Program-made: the position numbers and the translations under genes
Source of the DNA: Rhabditoides inermis
Lineage: Eukaryota; Nematoda; Chromadorea; Rhabditida; Rhabditidae
Assembly (NCBI GenBank): GCA_963966185.1
Contig: CAWZYM010000107.1
Location: forward strand, 243,501 to 307,500
Length of the DNA: 64,000 nucleotides
Direction of reading: 5' to 3'
In this document: positions 45,920 to 56,674 of the stretch, piece by piece
How the letters are laid out: the number at the start of each line of letters is the position of its first letter
How positions within the stretch are numbered: position 1 is the stretch's first letter
Notes under the pieces: generated by a model
The model's database searches: none
Told to the model about the DNA's origin: nothing
What the model saw: only the letters and a program-made list of their open reading frames with translations

Positions 45920-46737
45920 TCATGATCCAGTCGCAACAGGCACAAATCGATATGATTCAACGCGTAGTCAGCGATAATAGTGTGAGCGTGCGTGCCCTCA
46001 ATGAAACTGTTATCCGTCTGGGTCAGCTAATTGAGGGCCTTGAGAAGAAACAGACTCAGTCTTGCGCCGCCTTGCCCACCTTTGCCGACATCGTCAAGGT
46101 GTGTGTCACCAACAAGGATCTCATCGCCGACAAGGCTACCAGGGCCGTCGTTGTTGGACGCCCCGAGCTCTCCGATCCTGTCGCCGCTGCAGCTGACGAC
46201 AAGGAGTTCTTGAAGAAGCTGGTCGAGGCCATTGGATCCAGTGAGATACGCGATCTGTTCAACGCCGGTCAGATCTCCGCCCGCCGCCACCCCGACAAGA
46301 AGCCCGAGGGCAAGCCGAACTACCACCGTATCCTGAACGTGCAGTTCCCCTCGCAGGACACACGTGATTCGTTCATCTCCTCGGTCCGCCGTGCCCGGTA
46401 CTCTACTCTGGAGACCGAGGTGTTCGCCTTCATCCGCCGAGACCTGACAACTGAGGAACTCAACCAGGAGAGGAGACTTCGTGCGGAGGCGCACGAGTAC
46501 AACATCAAGCAAGGCATGGTGTGCAAGGTGGTGCGCGATTGTAGACTGGTAACGCTCTCGCACCCGCGCGCTTTTGTCAATGACCCCGCGGCGATCTCTC
46601 TCTCTGCCCCCGCGCTTGCCACCCAGGGCGGTTCGCCCGAGCCGCCGCAGCAGAAGAAGCGCAAGCAGGCACAGGCCAAGCCCAAGCCCGCCACTGTCAC
46701 TTTCGCCAAGATCCCCGCCGCGCGGCGCGCCCTCTGA
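45901..46737 (+). CDS. ORF1-like protein of a non-LTR element
   Basis: 278 codons from the first ATG; a second in-frame ATG at 45,922 (IMIQSQ) is the likelier native start because the first lies inside the MITE arm. Residues about 8-52 have heptad-like hydrophobics (coiled coil). The central part is charged, and RRDLTTEELNQERRLRAEA followed by VVRDCRLV matches the RRM/CTD region of LINE ORF1 proteins, which bind RNA. The end is basic (QQKKRKQAQAKPKP). Codon use is GC-rich, unlike the AT-rich flanks. No ORF2 follows, so this is a fragment or a relic. Confidence 0.6.
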   Translation: MYFSKEIMIQSQQAQIDMIQRVVSDNSVSVRALNETVIRLGQLIEGLEKKQTQSCAALPTFADIVKVCVTNKDLIADKATRAVVVGRPELSDPVAAAADDKEFLKKLVEAIGSSEIRDLFNAGQISARRHPDKKPEGKPNYHRILNVQFPSQDTRDSFISSVRRARYSTLETEVFAFIRRDLTTEELNQERRLRAEAHEYNIKQGMVCKVVRDCRLVTLSHPRAFVNDPAAISLSAPALATQGGSPEPPQQKKRKQAQAKPKPATVTFAKIPAARRAL

Positions 46738-47085
46738 GAGAAACCCTACACATGAATGCAGCTTAAATTCGTTAAGAATGCAGAAAGGGCATGGATTCCG
46801 AAAGAATTCAGATAGATTTCTGCGAGATGTTATCAGTCGACGGCAATACACGTACAATCCTAATGAATTCTGTACGAATGAACATTATAAATGAATGTTG
46901 GAAGAATTCATTTCGTTTTCTTAACGAAATACTCATCAAACCTATTTCAGTTTCGAAAATGCCGTCGTCGCGACCGTATGTAAATCTCAAGCACTCAAAC
47001 CCCATTTTATTTATTGACTATTTATTAATTTGATTGAATTTGCATATGTCAATTGTAATGTTTTCAAATAAATGTTTTGTCAGTC

Positions 47086-50000
47086 ATGACTCGAGCCAAA
47101 TGTCGTAAGAAGCGTCATACGGCAGGGGAGATTAAAAGATGTAAGTCTTTTTCAATAAAGATGCATGATTCAATTTGGATACACTAATTGAATTCGTAGT
47201 ATGCAACAAGGCCGCAGAGGCTTACAAGGAACGTCTCCGTGTCAGTAGGATGGAACAAGAGGAGGCGGAACTTTTCGAAGTGGAGAACGAGGACATTGAC
47301 ATGGGTGGGTGCATAATTGTGGATCGATTTCATGAGTCAAGCAGAACAGAAAGAGACAACTATGTAGGCAGACGCCATATTCGCAGCCTATCACAATGTA
47401 TCTCACTGTTCTGCTAGACAAGGGGGCGTAGATATGAGATGAGAACGCTGGGCGTGAAATAAATAGAGGAAATAAATAGAGGGAGAATGAGCGTAGTACC
47501 ACCTCGCTAAAACCCGCATTTGACCAACCTGTTCAACCAGTATATGGGCAGACAGTACTGTTACCTCTTCATTCGCCCTTTTCCTTCAAGTCAGCCACGC
47601 CAGCCGGTCGAGGCGCGTGCGCCACTGAAACGTAAATGAAATAAGAAATAACGCTTTGATAGCATATGAGATTGCAATAGATAGATTGGGAAACTAATGA
47701 AAAAAATTGTGATCGAAAATATAAAATGTCGGATAGAACAGAAAGAGACAACTATGTAGGCAGACGCCATATTCGCAGCCTATCACAATGTATCTCACTG
47801 TTCTGCTAGACAAGGGGGCGTATGGTAGGCGTATGGTAGTGAGAGGGATGTTGGTATAAGAGGAAGGGGCGTGAAATAGTTAAAAAAGAACGTTCACAAT
47901 TAAAGAAGAAAATGAGAAATATATATAACATCTGACCAACCTGTTCCCAGCCAGTCCAACAAAAAAATTTGAATACTCCTGTAACCCTGGATCGTACTCG
48001 TTTGCATTCCTGACTGAAACGTAAAATATATATTTTAACAAAAAAAATAGTACACACATGAAGGTTCATATTGAATAATGTGTGTTTAGAAGACGACTCC
48101 ATGTTGGACGGTTCTGGTGAATCTCTCGTTGCGGCACCCGGAGGACCTGGTGGACCCGGCGGTCCCGGTGGTCCCGGTGGTCCCGGCGGTCCCGGCGGAC
48201 CCGGCGGTCCCAGCGGACCCGGTGGTCCCGGCGGTCCCGGTGGTCCCGGTGGACCTGGTGGTCCCGGCGGACCTGGTGGACCTGGTGGACCCGGCGGACC
48301 TGGTGGACCTGGTGGACCTGGTGGACCCGGCGGACCTGGTGGACCTGGTGGACTTCCCGCTCCCGTGCCTCCCGGTCCTGGCGGGCCTCCTGGCGGACCT
48401 GGCGGACCTGGTGGTGGTCCGGGAGCCCCCGTTCAACCGCTGTCCACCCAATGGCTCGCACCCATCACTTCTCAGTTGCTTACAGTAACATTGGAGGATA
48501 TATTTGATGGAAAATCGGACGAGCAAGTGAAGCGGGAGGTTGACCGCGCACGCAGAAGGGCTGTAGGGCAGCGGCTCCGGTTTGATCATAAACCTGAGTT
48601 GGCACTGCGAGACGCGATTGACGCGGCTGCAGGAATGAACGAGTGCCAGCGCTGTGGGGTATGCGGTGGAGTACTACGAACGCAAACAACACGCTGCATC
48701 TCAGCCACGTGCCGAATCCAACATCGCAACTACATGAAGTACGTTTTACTCAATTCAAAAATGTTCACACTTAGAAAAAAAATTAACCTGTATAAGCTGT
48801 AGAGTCCAGTGATGATGTTGCCCACGCGTTCCAAGAGCGGCATCTAAAAAGATAATACAAAGATGATGCTAAATATTTTAGGCGTCGACGTTACATGCAT
48901 GGCCCGCACGTGGGACGCATATTGAAGCGCACAACGGATCTCCGCAACTATACGGTCTACTCTCTGCGCGAGTTCAATCACATTGCGTACGCTGTGCAAA
49001 GAAATATGCAAGTTCGTACGTTATTTTTTTTGTGAACCATAGTCCTCTTAAGAACATCATCGAGACACGCAATTACCTGCACGCGAACCCCGGCAACGAT
49101 TCGAGAGACGACTGTAGATTCTTCCCTCGCTTTCGGGACGGGATGGAGACCGCCCAGGAGTTCGCAAACTCCGAACTGCACGTGCAGCTCATTCTTTCCA
49201 CGGATGGCGTGCCTGTGAAGGGAAACAGTAGGTGAATAAGCATATTATCATCTTCGACTTTCAATTATTTCATACAACTTTAATGATTTTAAGAAGTGGG
49301 ATCTGGCCTGTTTACGCTGCTTGTTCCGACCTCTCGCCTGCTCTGAGATCCAAGGCGAGCAACATCATGATGCTGGGAGGGATGCAGTGCCACGGCACCC
49401 CCAGAACACATTGCTGGAGTAATGTGCTCCAACCGTTCATTGGCTGGCTGCAGGCATCTCAGCTCAACGGTGTACAGATACCACACCGAGGACAGGTAAG
49501 GCATTAACATATTAACCCTTTTCCAGGTCTCACTCACCGAACATTGAGTGCAGGTGGCGTACGGTAGAACGCAAATCGAGAATGTTGTCGAGTTGATCTC
49601 TGTAATGAAATTGTTACAACCATACTTTTGCGGCTTTCAAGATCTGATTCATTTTAGTTATGGACCGTGCGATTCCGAGTTTCATACGTTGTCGTCGACG
49701 GCATGGTGAGTTTCAAACGCTCTAGTCATCGATTGATATCGTATACTTTCACTTTTTTCCGTTTAGGCAGGCAGCAGTGTTTGGCAACTACCGTCTCCTA
49801 CTGGATACTTCTCATGTCCGCGGTGCACTCAGCGAGGCTTGCACGTCCGAGGCAACGATTAGCATTCCATTTGTTTAGATGTATGAGAATCTTTCTAGGA
49901 GCAGTCAGATGGCAACCCACTGCCGGTTCATCGCGAAGCTACAGAGGCAACGCGAACTGCGTCCTCCAAGATGCAACAAACAGTCGAAACGGGTTCAGAG

Positions 50001-50502
50001 GTTAATGAAATGCTCTTAAAATGCCCTCCATACATCAAATTACGATTTATAGGGATCGGGTTGTGGACAAGGTTCTTCCCCCCAACTGCTTCTGTCGTAG
50101 ACCACCTACACGGCGTGAGCGAAGGAATTGCCACAGATCTGTTCCGTGGTTAGGGAATGCTAATATTTATACACGATCAAGAATTGCACTCACCGGTAGA
50201 ATCGATAGTTGTTTGACTGGACGTGATGCAGATGTGAAGTGAGCAGTGTGCTTCCATCTGCTGCATTCTGAAAAAAAAACTGTGTTAAATACTTGTTATA
50301 ATGCGTTTAAAAAAGAGTCAATAATCATATTTTTCCAGACTGCTTTACGCCTCAGAAGAGTCGAGTTCCTTCCGCACTCGTTTCTGCAGCGTTAGAGTCA
50401 GACAGAAAAGTGGTAGATCGGACTGCGAAAAGAGGCGCGAAATGGGACGCGTTGCGGCGCCCGCCCCTGAGACTTTCTCTTCACTGGCTGTTCCGCGAAT
50501 AA
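47086..50502 (+). CDS. CACTA/EnSpm-like (Tnp2-type) transposase with a Gly-Gly-Pro tract
   Basis: Eleven or so exons, best joined as 47,086-47,140, 47,200-47,304, 48,090-48,738, 48,882-49,011, 49,053-49,231, 49,294-49,495, 49,554-49,601, 49,658-49,705, 49,767 onward, then 49,971-50,151 and 50,340-50,502 (TAA); the joins after 49,767 are uncertain. Exon 3 encodes about 70 residues of GGP repeats. Downstream are a Cys cluster (CQRCGVCGG, CISATC), LILSTDGVPVKGN followed by SGIWPVYAACSDLSPALR, the Cys pair of GYFSCPRCTQRG, and TASVVDHLHGVSEGI. This order matches Tnp2 transposases, which cut and paste CACTA-type transposons. The copy is shorter than full-length transposases I know of, and terminal CACTA repeats were not found. 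It may be a relic or a host gene. Confidence 0.6.
47343..47822. repeat. 88-bp direct repeat in the transposase intron, period 392 bp
   Basis: 47,343-47,430 and 47,735-47,822 are nearly identical (AGAACAGAAAGAGACAACTA to ACAAGGGGGCGTA). Flanking sequence is only weakly similar, including a shared GACCAACCTGTTC. It is an old tandem duplication inside an intron. Confidence 0.85.
48140..48425 (+). repeat. GGNCCNGGN tandem repeat (collagen-like coding)
   Basis: About 30 units of 9 bp encode Gly-Gly-Pro triplets, varying mostly at third positions (GGT/GGC, CCC/CCT), within exon 3 of the transposase-like gene. The frame is kept through the whole tract. Confidence 0.9.
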
Positions 50503-50576
50503 TCCGCCGTGTCATCTCTTTAACATTATTATATACGTGTTGTGAAGAAGCCGTATTAATTAATCAATCTTTTCAG

Positions 50577-53500
50577 GTCAACGTGGATGGTGTCGGGTCG
50601 CAGCCGGCAGCTGCTGTCCAGCCTGCGATAACTGCTCCGCCGCAAGGCCACAGTGAGGTGAGCCACCTGTACACTCGCATGTTGTATTGTTGTTCTTATT
50701 ATTGAACATGTTTTATTGTGATTGTTCACGTTGACGTAGAGAAATGTTCACACATATTTCTTTCGTACTTTCGTTACTGATTGTTGCAGAACCTGGTTGC
50801 GAGCGCGGACGGCTCGCCGCCTACCAAGCGGCCGAGGAGCGAGATGGAGAGACCGAGGTTAGGAGAGACCGAGGTTAGTGTGTACTCAATGTATACCCAA
50901 TCAAGAGGTGGCGGTTTTGCGGCGGTTTTAGAGCATAGGTGGCGGGGGAGTGGCGGTTTTAGGGAAGAGGGCGGGGCTTGTGACGCAATTGTGACGTCAC
51001 AGTTATGAGTGGTCGACGTAGAACGACTTGCAGTAAGATCTTACGCGGGGCGGAGACCTACCCCCCAGCCCCGATCTCTACCGTTTTGGTACCGAAGATG
51101 GGCATAGGAATTCCAAACACAACTGCGTTGGCAAAAACTGCTTACGGACATTCTCCGGCCGGAAATCCGGCTTTGAAATTTCGCGTTTCGCGTAACCTCT
51201 TCTTACGGTCACTTCACCACAGCCAGTGTGGCCGAATGGTTAGTGAGCTTGTCTGGTAAGCAGGTGGCGCGGGTTCGATTCCAGCTGCATATTTTTGGCC
51301 TTTATTTGATGTTTCTCGAAGGTGAGAATGTTTCACAGAAATGTGCCAGCTATCGCGATAATGTATTGTTTGTTGTGTCTATTCAAGTGTAGTGTTGATA
51401 TAGATAGATATCGATTTCGAAACGCGAAATTTCAAAGCCGGATTTCCGGCCGGAGAATGCCCATAGGCAGTTTTTGCAAACGCAGTTCTGTTTGGAATTC
51501 CTATGCCCATCTTCGGTACCAAAAAAAGAGATCGGGGCTGGGGGGTAGGTGTCCGCCCCGCGTTAGATTGATCAATCGACTACGATTTCACTGTGTTCCT
51601 CTTCTTCCTCGTTCTCCACATCGTCGTCTCCTAGCGCCACGCCCATCGTCAACGTCATCGCATTCATCACTCATCACTAGTGATTGTCGTCGTGTTCACA
51701 TCTGCGTCTTCTTCCTTCTCTTCTTCCGACGCATGAAATGCCCTCGATCTACGCCGACGTGGTTCATCAGCGGCAGCGGGTGGTGGATGAACGAAATTCA
51801 AAATTTTCCTGGAACTCTATTATCTGTCGAACACTCATTCATATGGCAGTGACGTCATAAGCCCCGCCCCTTTGCCTAAAACCGCCACTGCCTCGCCACC
51901 GGTGCTCTGACTGCCGCACAAGTGTGAGACTGCCGCACAATCGCCACTTCTGTCTGAGTGAGATGTATGGGTTAAAGTCAAATCAAAACAGATGTGTTTC
52001 GGAAACGAAAATCATGTCAGTTACAAAACAAAATCACTCTTAGGAAATTTTTTGCGCTCAATGGTATGGAAGGAAGGTTCAGGTACACTAATCGGTCTTT
52101 TGTATTCCCATTCATAGAGGGCGTTTGTTTTCGGATCACACCGTTTCGTGTTCAGTCGTCGGCGGGTGACGCTGACCTGACTGCTGTCGATGCGCCCATC
52201 CCTGCTGGCAACCCGGCCGCCGGAGCTGCCCTATCCAACACGGATTTGAATGACGAGGATGGAGAGGACGACGGCATGGTGAGCATGTTTCGATCACATA
52301 CATTGTGAAGCATTCGCTTTTCGATAAGAGTTGAGTGAAGAGTGACTGATGGTGAACATACAAGTGATACGGTAAGTGACCAAAGTGATATCAGTGAACG
52401 GTGATTGAGTGATCGTGCGCTGATATGGAGTATGACACATGGTTGGTGTGGAGGAATCCAGTCTGGCTACCGTAAATTCGTAAATATGATCTTACATCTT
52501 GTTAGGTTAAAAGTAAACAAACTTTATTCAATTTATAACGGCAAATTTCAATAAGTTATAATATACTATATGTAAGATGTTACCGAATCGAGAACATATT
52601 CGTAATGAGAGTATTGACTGAAAAAAGACTGTTGTGTATTCGATTTCTTTCAGATGAGCCTTTTGACGTGTATGCGACCGACTGTGGACGAAAAGGCGTA
52701 CATCAAGCGGATGAAGGGCGACTACTTCCACTACGCGGGAATCACCTCCTCCACAGTGAGCAGTGCCTCGAAAGTGGAGAAAAATCAAGTATTTTCAGTT
52801 TCTCCATGTCATCCAATCTGACCAAGATCGTCGAGACTGGAAAGCCGTTTGGCTATGGATTCGTTGTGGAGGAGTGCATTGTGCCGCGGAGAGTTGAAGG
52901 CGAATACATCTACAACGAGGCGAGTGTCAGGGAGAGTAGAGACGTCGATTAGAGCGGGTGCGCAGCGGCCCGCTTCTTCCTGGCGACGCGCTACAAATCG
53001 CAACTGAATTGTTTTCGGAGGGTGGCGCGGACGTCCTCTACATGTTCTACCCGCAGTCGGGTCTGGCCTCACGGCCGTAGTGTCACTCATTTGTTCACTG
53101 ACCGGTGAACGCGCACGCTACGCATCAGCTCCGCGTCGCGATTGGCTCAAGCAATTTAGCAAAACTAGTTGAAGCGAAAGGAATCGAACCTGCGATGAAC
53201 AGATCACTGACAGCGCTCGCTATCCACTAGACCATAAGACCATGTTTGGAGCCTCTCAGAAATCGATAATGATGATGAGCTTAGTTTTCTTTAACATGGG
53301 AAATGTGTTGCGTGTGCGTCGCGTGCGTTTGCCGTCGCGCAAATCAGTGAACGCGCGCCGTACCGTGGGCCAGTCGGTACTTTTGCCTCAGCCTCACTGT
53401 GCACAGTCGGTAGAATGCGTAGACAGTGTCTCGCAGATTGGAAACGTATAAGTTATGAAAACTTCTATGAAATCCAACAAAAGTGTATTCATTATCTTTA

Positions 53501-54347
53501 GTGAAAGCACTCAAGTAAATATTTTTTTGTGTTCCTCCTAATGCAACAAAAGAACATTTTTCTTCGAAAACAACGTAAATCTGCGAACTGTGAAAATATG
53601 TATGACAAAGAGATATAAAAGTTGTAAAATGTATTCATGCGCAATGAACAGCTTGGTGTTGTTTTACGAAGAATAATTCATGCGCTTTTGTTGCATTGAA
53701 AAGAACACAAAGAAACTATTTAATTTACGTGCGCACATTAATTAATTAAAGATCATTCTCGTTTCAGCTGACACAGAAAGTCGTGCGCACAACCTACAAG
53801 TTGACGATAGAGGGGCAGCTGCGGCTCGCTGTCGATGAGCGAGACGCTTTCGTCACCCGTCGAGCACACATCGCCAAGAAGGTATGCGTGTAGATTTAGA
53901 TATATCGAGAACCAATGTATAGTATTTGTTTGTAGAGTGGGAGTCAGAAGATGAAGTTCTTCGCTTCCCCTGTTCTCTGTGCGAGTAGGATCGTGCTATC
54001 GGACGACAAGTCTCTCGAGTGGCACGCGGGAGACGCGTATGGCGGCCTCATCATCTACAAGTGCGTGAATACAATGTTTGTGTGAGCGATGCATTCTATG
54101 GTCCGTTTGTAGGAGTGGTCTGGACGAGTGGTGGCGTCTGTGTGGATACGTGTCGCACGAGGAGCGTGTGGGCCTGTGGAGGGTTTCGGATGGCAAGTAC
54201 GACCGCGTCTCCCTCACCCATCCTCGTCCCCTCTCTAAGATCGGAGCTCAGCTCGTAGAGAGCGATAAGGAGACTTCCGCCCTCACAAGGTACACCTTTC
54301 CCAAATGGAATAAGAATGCATTCGTGTTCGACATTGATGTTATCTGA
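50577..54347 (+). CDS. Unrecognised multi-exon gene, 5' end uncertain
   Basis: Exons: 50,577-50,657, 50,790-50,873, 52,156-52,278, 52,654-52,755, 52,799-52,919, 53,768-53,881, 53,936-54,060 and 54,113-54,347 (TGA), with AATAAA near 54,455. The N-terminal part is Ala/Pro-rich with a nuclear-signal-like PPTKRPRSE, then acidic (NDEDGEDDG). The exon at 52,799 is one nucleotide out of phase with the exon before it, and its donor would be GC (AACGAG|GCGAGT). The stretch AHIAKKSGSQKMKFFASP faintly recalls the AKVAQKSYGNEKRFF core of CSL/LAG-1 DNA-binding proteins, but the rest does not convince me. No start exon was found; the 18-codon exon at 41,306 could in principle serve. Confidence 0.45.
51039..51567. 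mobile_element. Foldback element carrying a tRNA-like sequence
   Basis: About 150-bp arms (51,039-51,193 and 51,416-51,567) are inverted copies, sharing words such as CCGGCCGGAAATCCGGC and GATCGGGGCTGGGGGGTAGG. The loop between them holds the tRNA-like sequence at 51,221. It sits in an intron of the 50.6-54.3 kb gene. Confidence 0.85.
51221..51292 (+). repeat. tRNA-like sequence within the foldback
   Basis: GTGTGGCCGAATGGTTAGTG is box A-like (as in Leu/Ser tRNAs) and GCGGGTTCGATTCCAGC forms a near-complete T arm. The acceptor stem does not pair well, so a functional tRNA is doubtful. Confidence 0.5.
53174..53244 (-). repeat. tRNA-like element
   Basis: The minus strand reads TTATGGTCTAGTGGATAGCG and, about 35 nt later, GCAGGTTCGATTCC, giving both internal promoter boxes. 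Confidence 0.5.
53519..53718. mobile_element. MITE-like element with about 35-bp inverted ends
   Basis: TGTGTTCCTCCTAATGCAAC on the left pairs with TTGCATTGAAAAGAACACAA on the right. Both arms contain the AATGCAACAAAAG word also seen in the larger MITEs here. Confidence 0.6.
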
Positions 54348-54919
54348 CTCATTTGATCTTTTCCACATGCATATTGTTAATGTTTTATTTACGTTACCCT
54401 CGTGTTTTTTGTGAATGATCTGTTGGAAACGTTGTTTTTCGTTCACGTTAATAATAATAAATAATAGTTTATCCATATGGTAGCATTTCCTCTTGACAGT
54501 CTGGGACAGCCCTTGGCAGTAGAGCGTGCAAACATAGAAGTATCTTGGAGAAAGAGAGAAGGAAAGAAAAAATAATTAGAGAGAGGGAGAGAATGAGATC
54601 ATCCATTCACCCACTCAGACTCTGTTGAGCAGTTCCGATGTTCGCACTGACGCTGAGTTCATTGTCGAAAAAAGGCTCTGCAATGAGAAGTGGTTGTATG
54701 GAAGACAAGATCCTTGTTTGTGTCATTTCTGCTCCTTCCACCACAAGAAACCGCCACTCCTCCACAGCAGGCAGCAACAGCCTGCAGCGCCAGCCGCCAG
54801 CTCCGTCGCGCGCCGACAGTGCTCGATCCCGCCAGCTCCGTCGCGCGCCGACAGTGCTCGAAGAAGGTTTCGATATCGATCGAATATCGATCGAGTATCG
54901 ATTGATTGCGTAGGCGTCG

Positions 54920-55158
54920 ATGAACATGGCGGGGCCAATCCACGGCGAGGGTGACTCTCTCGTCACTCTCATCGCATGCGCCGGAAAACCACCGGAGAAG
55001 AAGTTCTTCTGGGGTACGGTACTTTGAAATTGGGTTACTGTACATTGAATTATGCCTAGTCTTACTTACTGTATGCTTCCAGAAACTACTTTGTTGGGAC
55101 ATGGGTTTGCACCGCAAGAGACGATGTTTATTGCGATGGCACTGAAGTAATAGAGAGG

Positions 55159-55202
<44 letters not shown>

Positions 55203-55850
55203 TTCCCTCAGATCAAGTACCGGGATCACGTCTATCTGCTCAAGGGCTAATACGAGGAGCCGGAGGTGTTGAAGGTGCGGTCAGTCTCTTCGGAACCCAT
55301 TTCGAAGTGTTTCGAAGGGATAGCAAAGCATTCCGAAGTGTTCGGGAAAGTTCGGGAGTATTCGGAAGGCAATTCGGGAGTGTTCTGGGGGCGATTCGAA
55401 AGGTAATTCCGAAGTGTTTCGGGGGCATTCGGGAGTGTTTCGAAGAGACTGACCGCAACTTGAAGATACTGTGATAGTGATTACTGTATCTACCGTAATA
55501 CAATGCAAGGATTACTGTACTTTAGGCTCTCGAGTTCCAGAAGGAACTGGAGAAGCGGCAGATTAGAGATTCGGGTATCTGGAACGAAATCACGGTGAGT
55601 GGAGAGAGAGAGAGAGAGAGAGGGGGGGGGGAGAGGAGAAAAGGGAGAGAGAGAGAGAGAGAGAGAGAACGAGAGCGACAGAGAGACTAGAGACATGGAA
55701 ACGACTTCCGTTGATGCTTCTCGCAGCTGTAATGAACGGGAAGATTCTCTGTATGCATCAAGATGTACGGTGCAAATTCCGAACACAGTGTCCCGAAATC
55801 AACCTACCGTAACCCTATCTAGGTTGTCCGGGTGCGTAAATGCGAGAAGT
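54920..55850 (+). pseudogene. Fragmentary exons of an unrecognised gene
   Basis: An ATG-led exon (54,920-55,013, ending KPPEKKFFW) is followed by an exon from 55,082. That exon reads ETTLLGHGFAPQ in phase, but YFVGTWVCTARDDVYCDG in the frame that best continues into IKYRDHVYLLKG at about 55,216-55,250. There a TAA interrupts what looks like continuing coding sequence (YEEPEVLK). Later exons give ALEFQKELEKRQIRDSGIW (55,528-55,593) and MNGKILCMHQD (near 55,733). A MITE lies at 55,275. Taken together this suggests a decaying gene; the family is unknown. Confidence 0.35.
55275..55459. mobile_element. 185-bp MITE flanked by TTGAAG
   Basis: The ends GTGCGGTCAGTCTCTTCGG and CGAAGAGACTGACCGCAAC are inverted, and TTGAAG occurs directly on both sides (55,269-55,274 and 55,460-55,465), a likely target-site duplication. 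The core repeats TTCGGGAGTGTTC-like words. Its relative is at 37,131-37,878. Confidence 0.8.
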
Positions 55851-55873
55851 GGGCGTGGCGAGACTGTGTGTGT

Positions 55874-55905
<32 letters not shown>

Positions 55906-55920
55906 GAGAGAGAAGGAGAA

Positions 55921-55978
<58 letters not shown>

Positions 55979-55990
55979 TGTGTGTGTGTG
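55594..55990. repeat. (GA)n tracts
   Basis: GA-rich tracts at 55,600-55,670 and 55,876-55,990. The first starts directly from a GTGAGTGGAGAG donor. Confidence 0.9.
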
Positions 55991-56141
55991 AGCGAGAGAG
56001 GGGCAGAGGCAGACGTCGTTTTTTTTTAGAACGTGGCTCGTCGTCACGAGATACTATTATTCCTTTCTACATATGTTGTACACATACGGAAACGTTTCGA
56101 TAGAATATGTGAATTGTTTTATTCGATCCATATTTTACACG

Positions 56142-56402
56142 CTATTTAGACCACCATAGCATATGTGTTACTACACTCTTTCTTGTTGAGTGAAGGACGT
56201 GAAGGATGGCAGCTCGACGTTGGATGAAGTTGGAACTACCGGTGTGAACTGCGATGTCCTCCATCAGCTCAAGACAACGCTTGTCGATCTTCTTGATCCA
56301 TATCTCGATTCCACCCGTTCTTGTGCGGAGTCTGATGGTCTTCTCACAGCCATCGATCACACACATTCCGAGAAGTTTCGAAAGGTTCAGGATGTCCATC
56401 TT
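56142..56402 (-). CDS. Terminal exon of an unrecognised minus-strand gene (paralog 1)
   Basis: An open exon of 87 codons runs from a TTGATTGCAG acceptor to TAG, with AATAAA on the minus strand near 56,116. It encodes GCEKTIRLRTRTGGIEIW and KKIDKRCLELMEDI. The same sequence, with conservative changes, is at 61,408, so the protein has been kept. I do not recognise the family. Upstream exons were not resolved. Confidence 0.5.
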   Translation of the reverse strand, partial: KMDILNLSKLLGMCVIDGCEKTIRLRTRTGGIEIWIKKIDKRCLELMEDIAVHTGSSNFIQRRAAILHVLHSTRKSVVTHMLWWSK

Positions 56403-56674
56403 CTGCAATCAAAAAAGTTTTCATTTGTATAAACTTTATGCGCGCATTAATTTTATTACTTTACCCGATTGTGTAATATGAAGTTTGAGTTTGACCACTT
56501 TATCCTAATTGTTAAAATAATTTGGCCACTTTATCCGACAGGATAAAGTACTATATCCGACAGAATAAGTTTATTTTTGTCCCATACCTCTCTGTCTCTC
56601 CGTCTCTCGGTCTATCTCTCCCTTTCTCAATCTTTTCATATGCGAAATCTTTACGTTGATTTGTTATTCCGTTT

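Noticed and set aside
46027..46857. 276-aa minus-strand ORF opposite the ORF1-like gene
   Set aside because: Mirror of a GC-rich coding frame; it lacks recognisable motifs, whereas the plus-strand frame has the coiled coil and ORF1-type motifs.
48086..48589. Ser-Thr-Arg and His-Gln repeat ORFs opposite the Gly-Gly-Pro tract
   Set aside because: Shadows of the 9-bp coding repeat in other frames.
51221..51292. Functional tRNA gene
   Set aside because: Both promoter boxes and a fair T arm are present, but the acceptor stem does not pair, so I list it as tRNA-like only.
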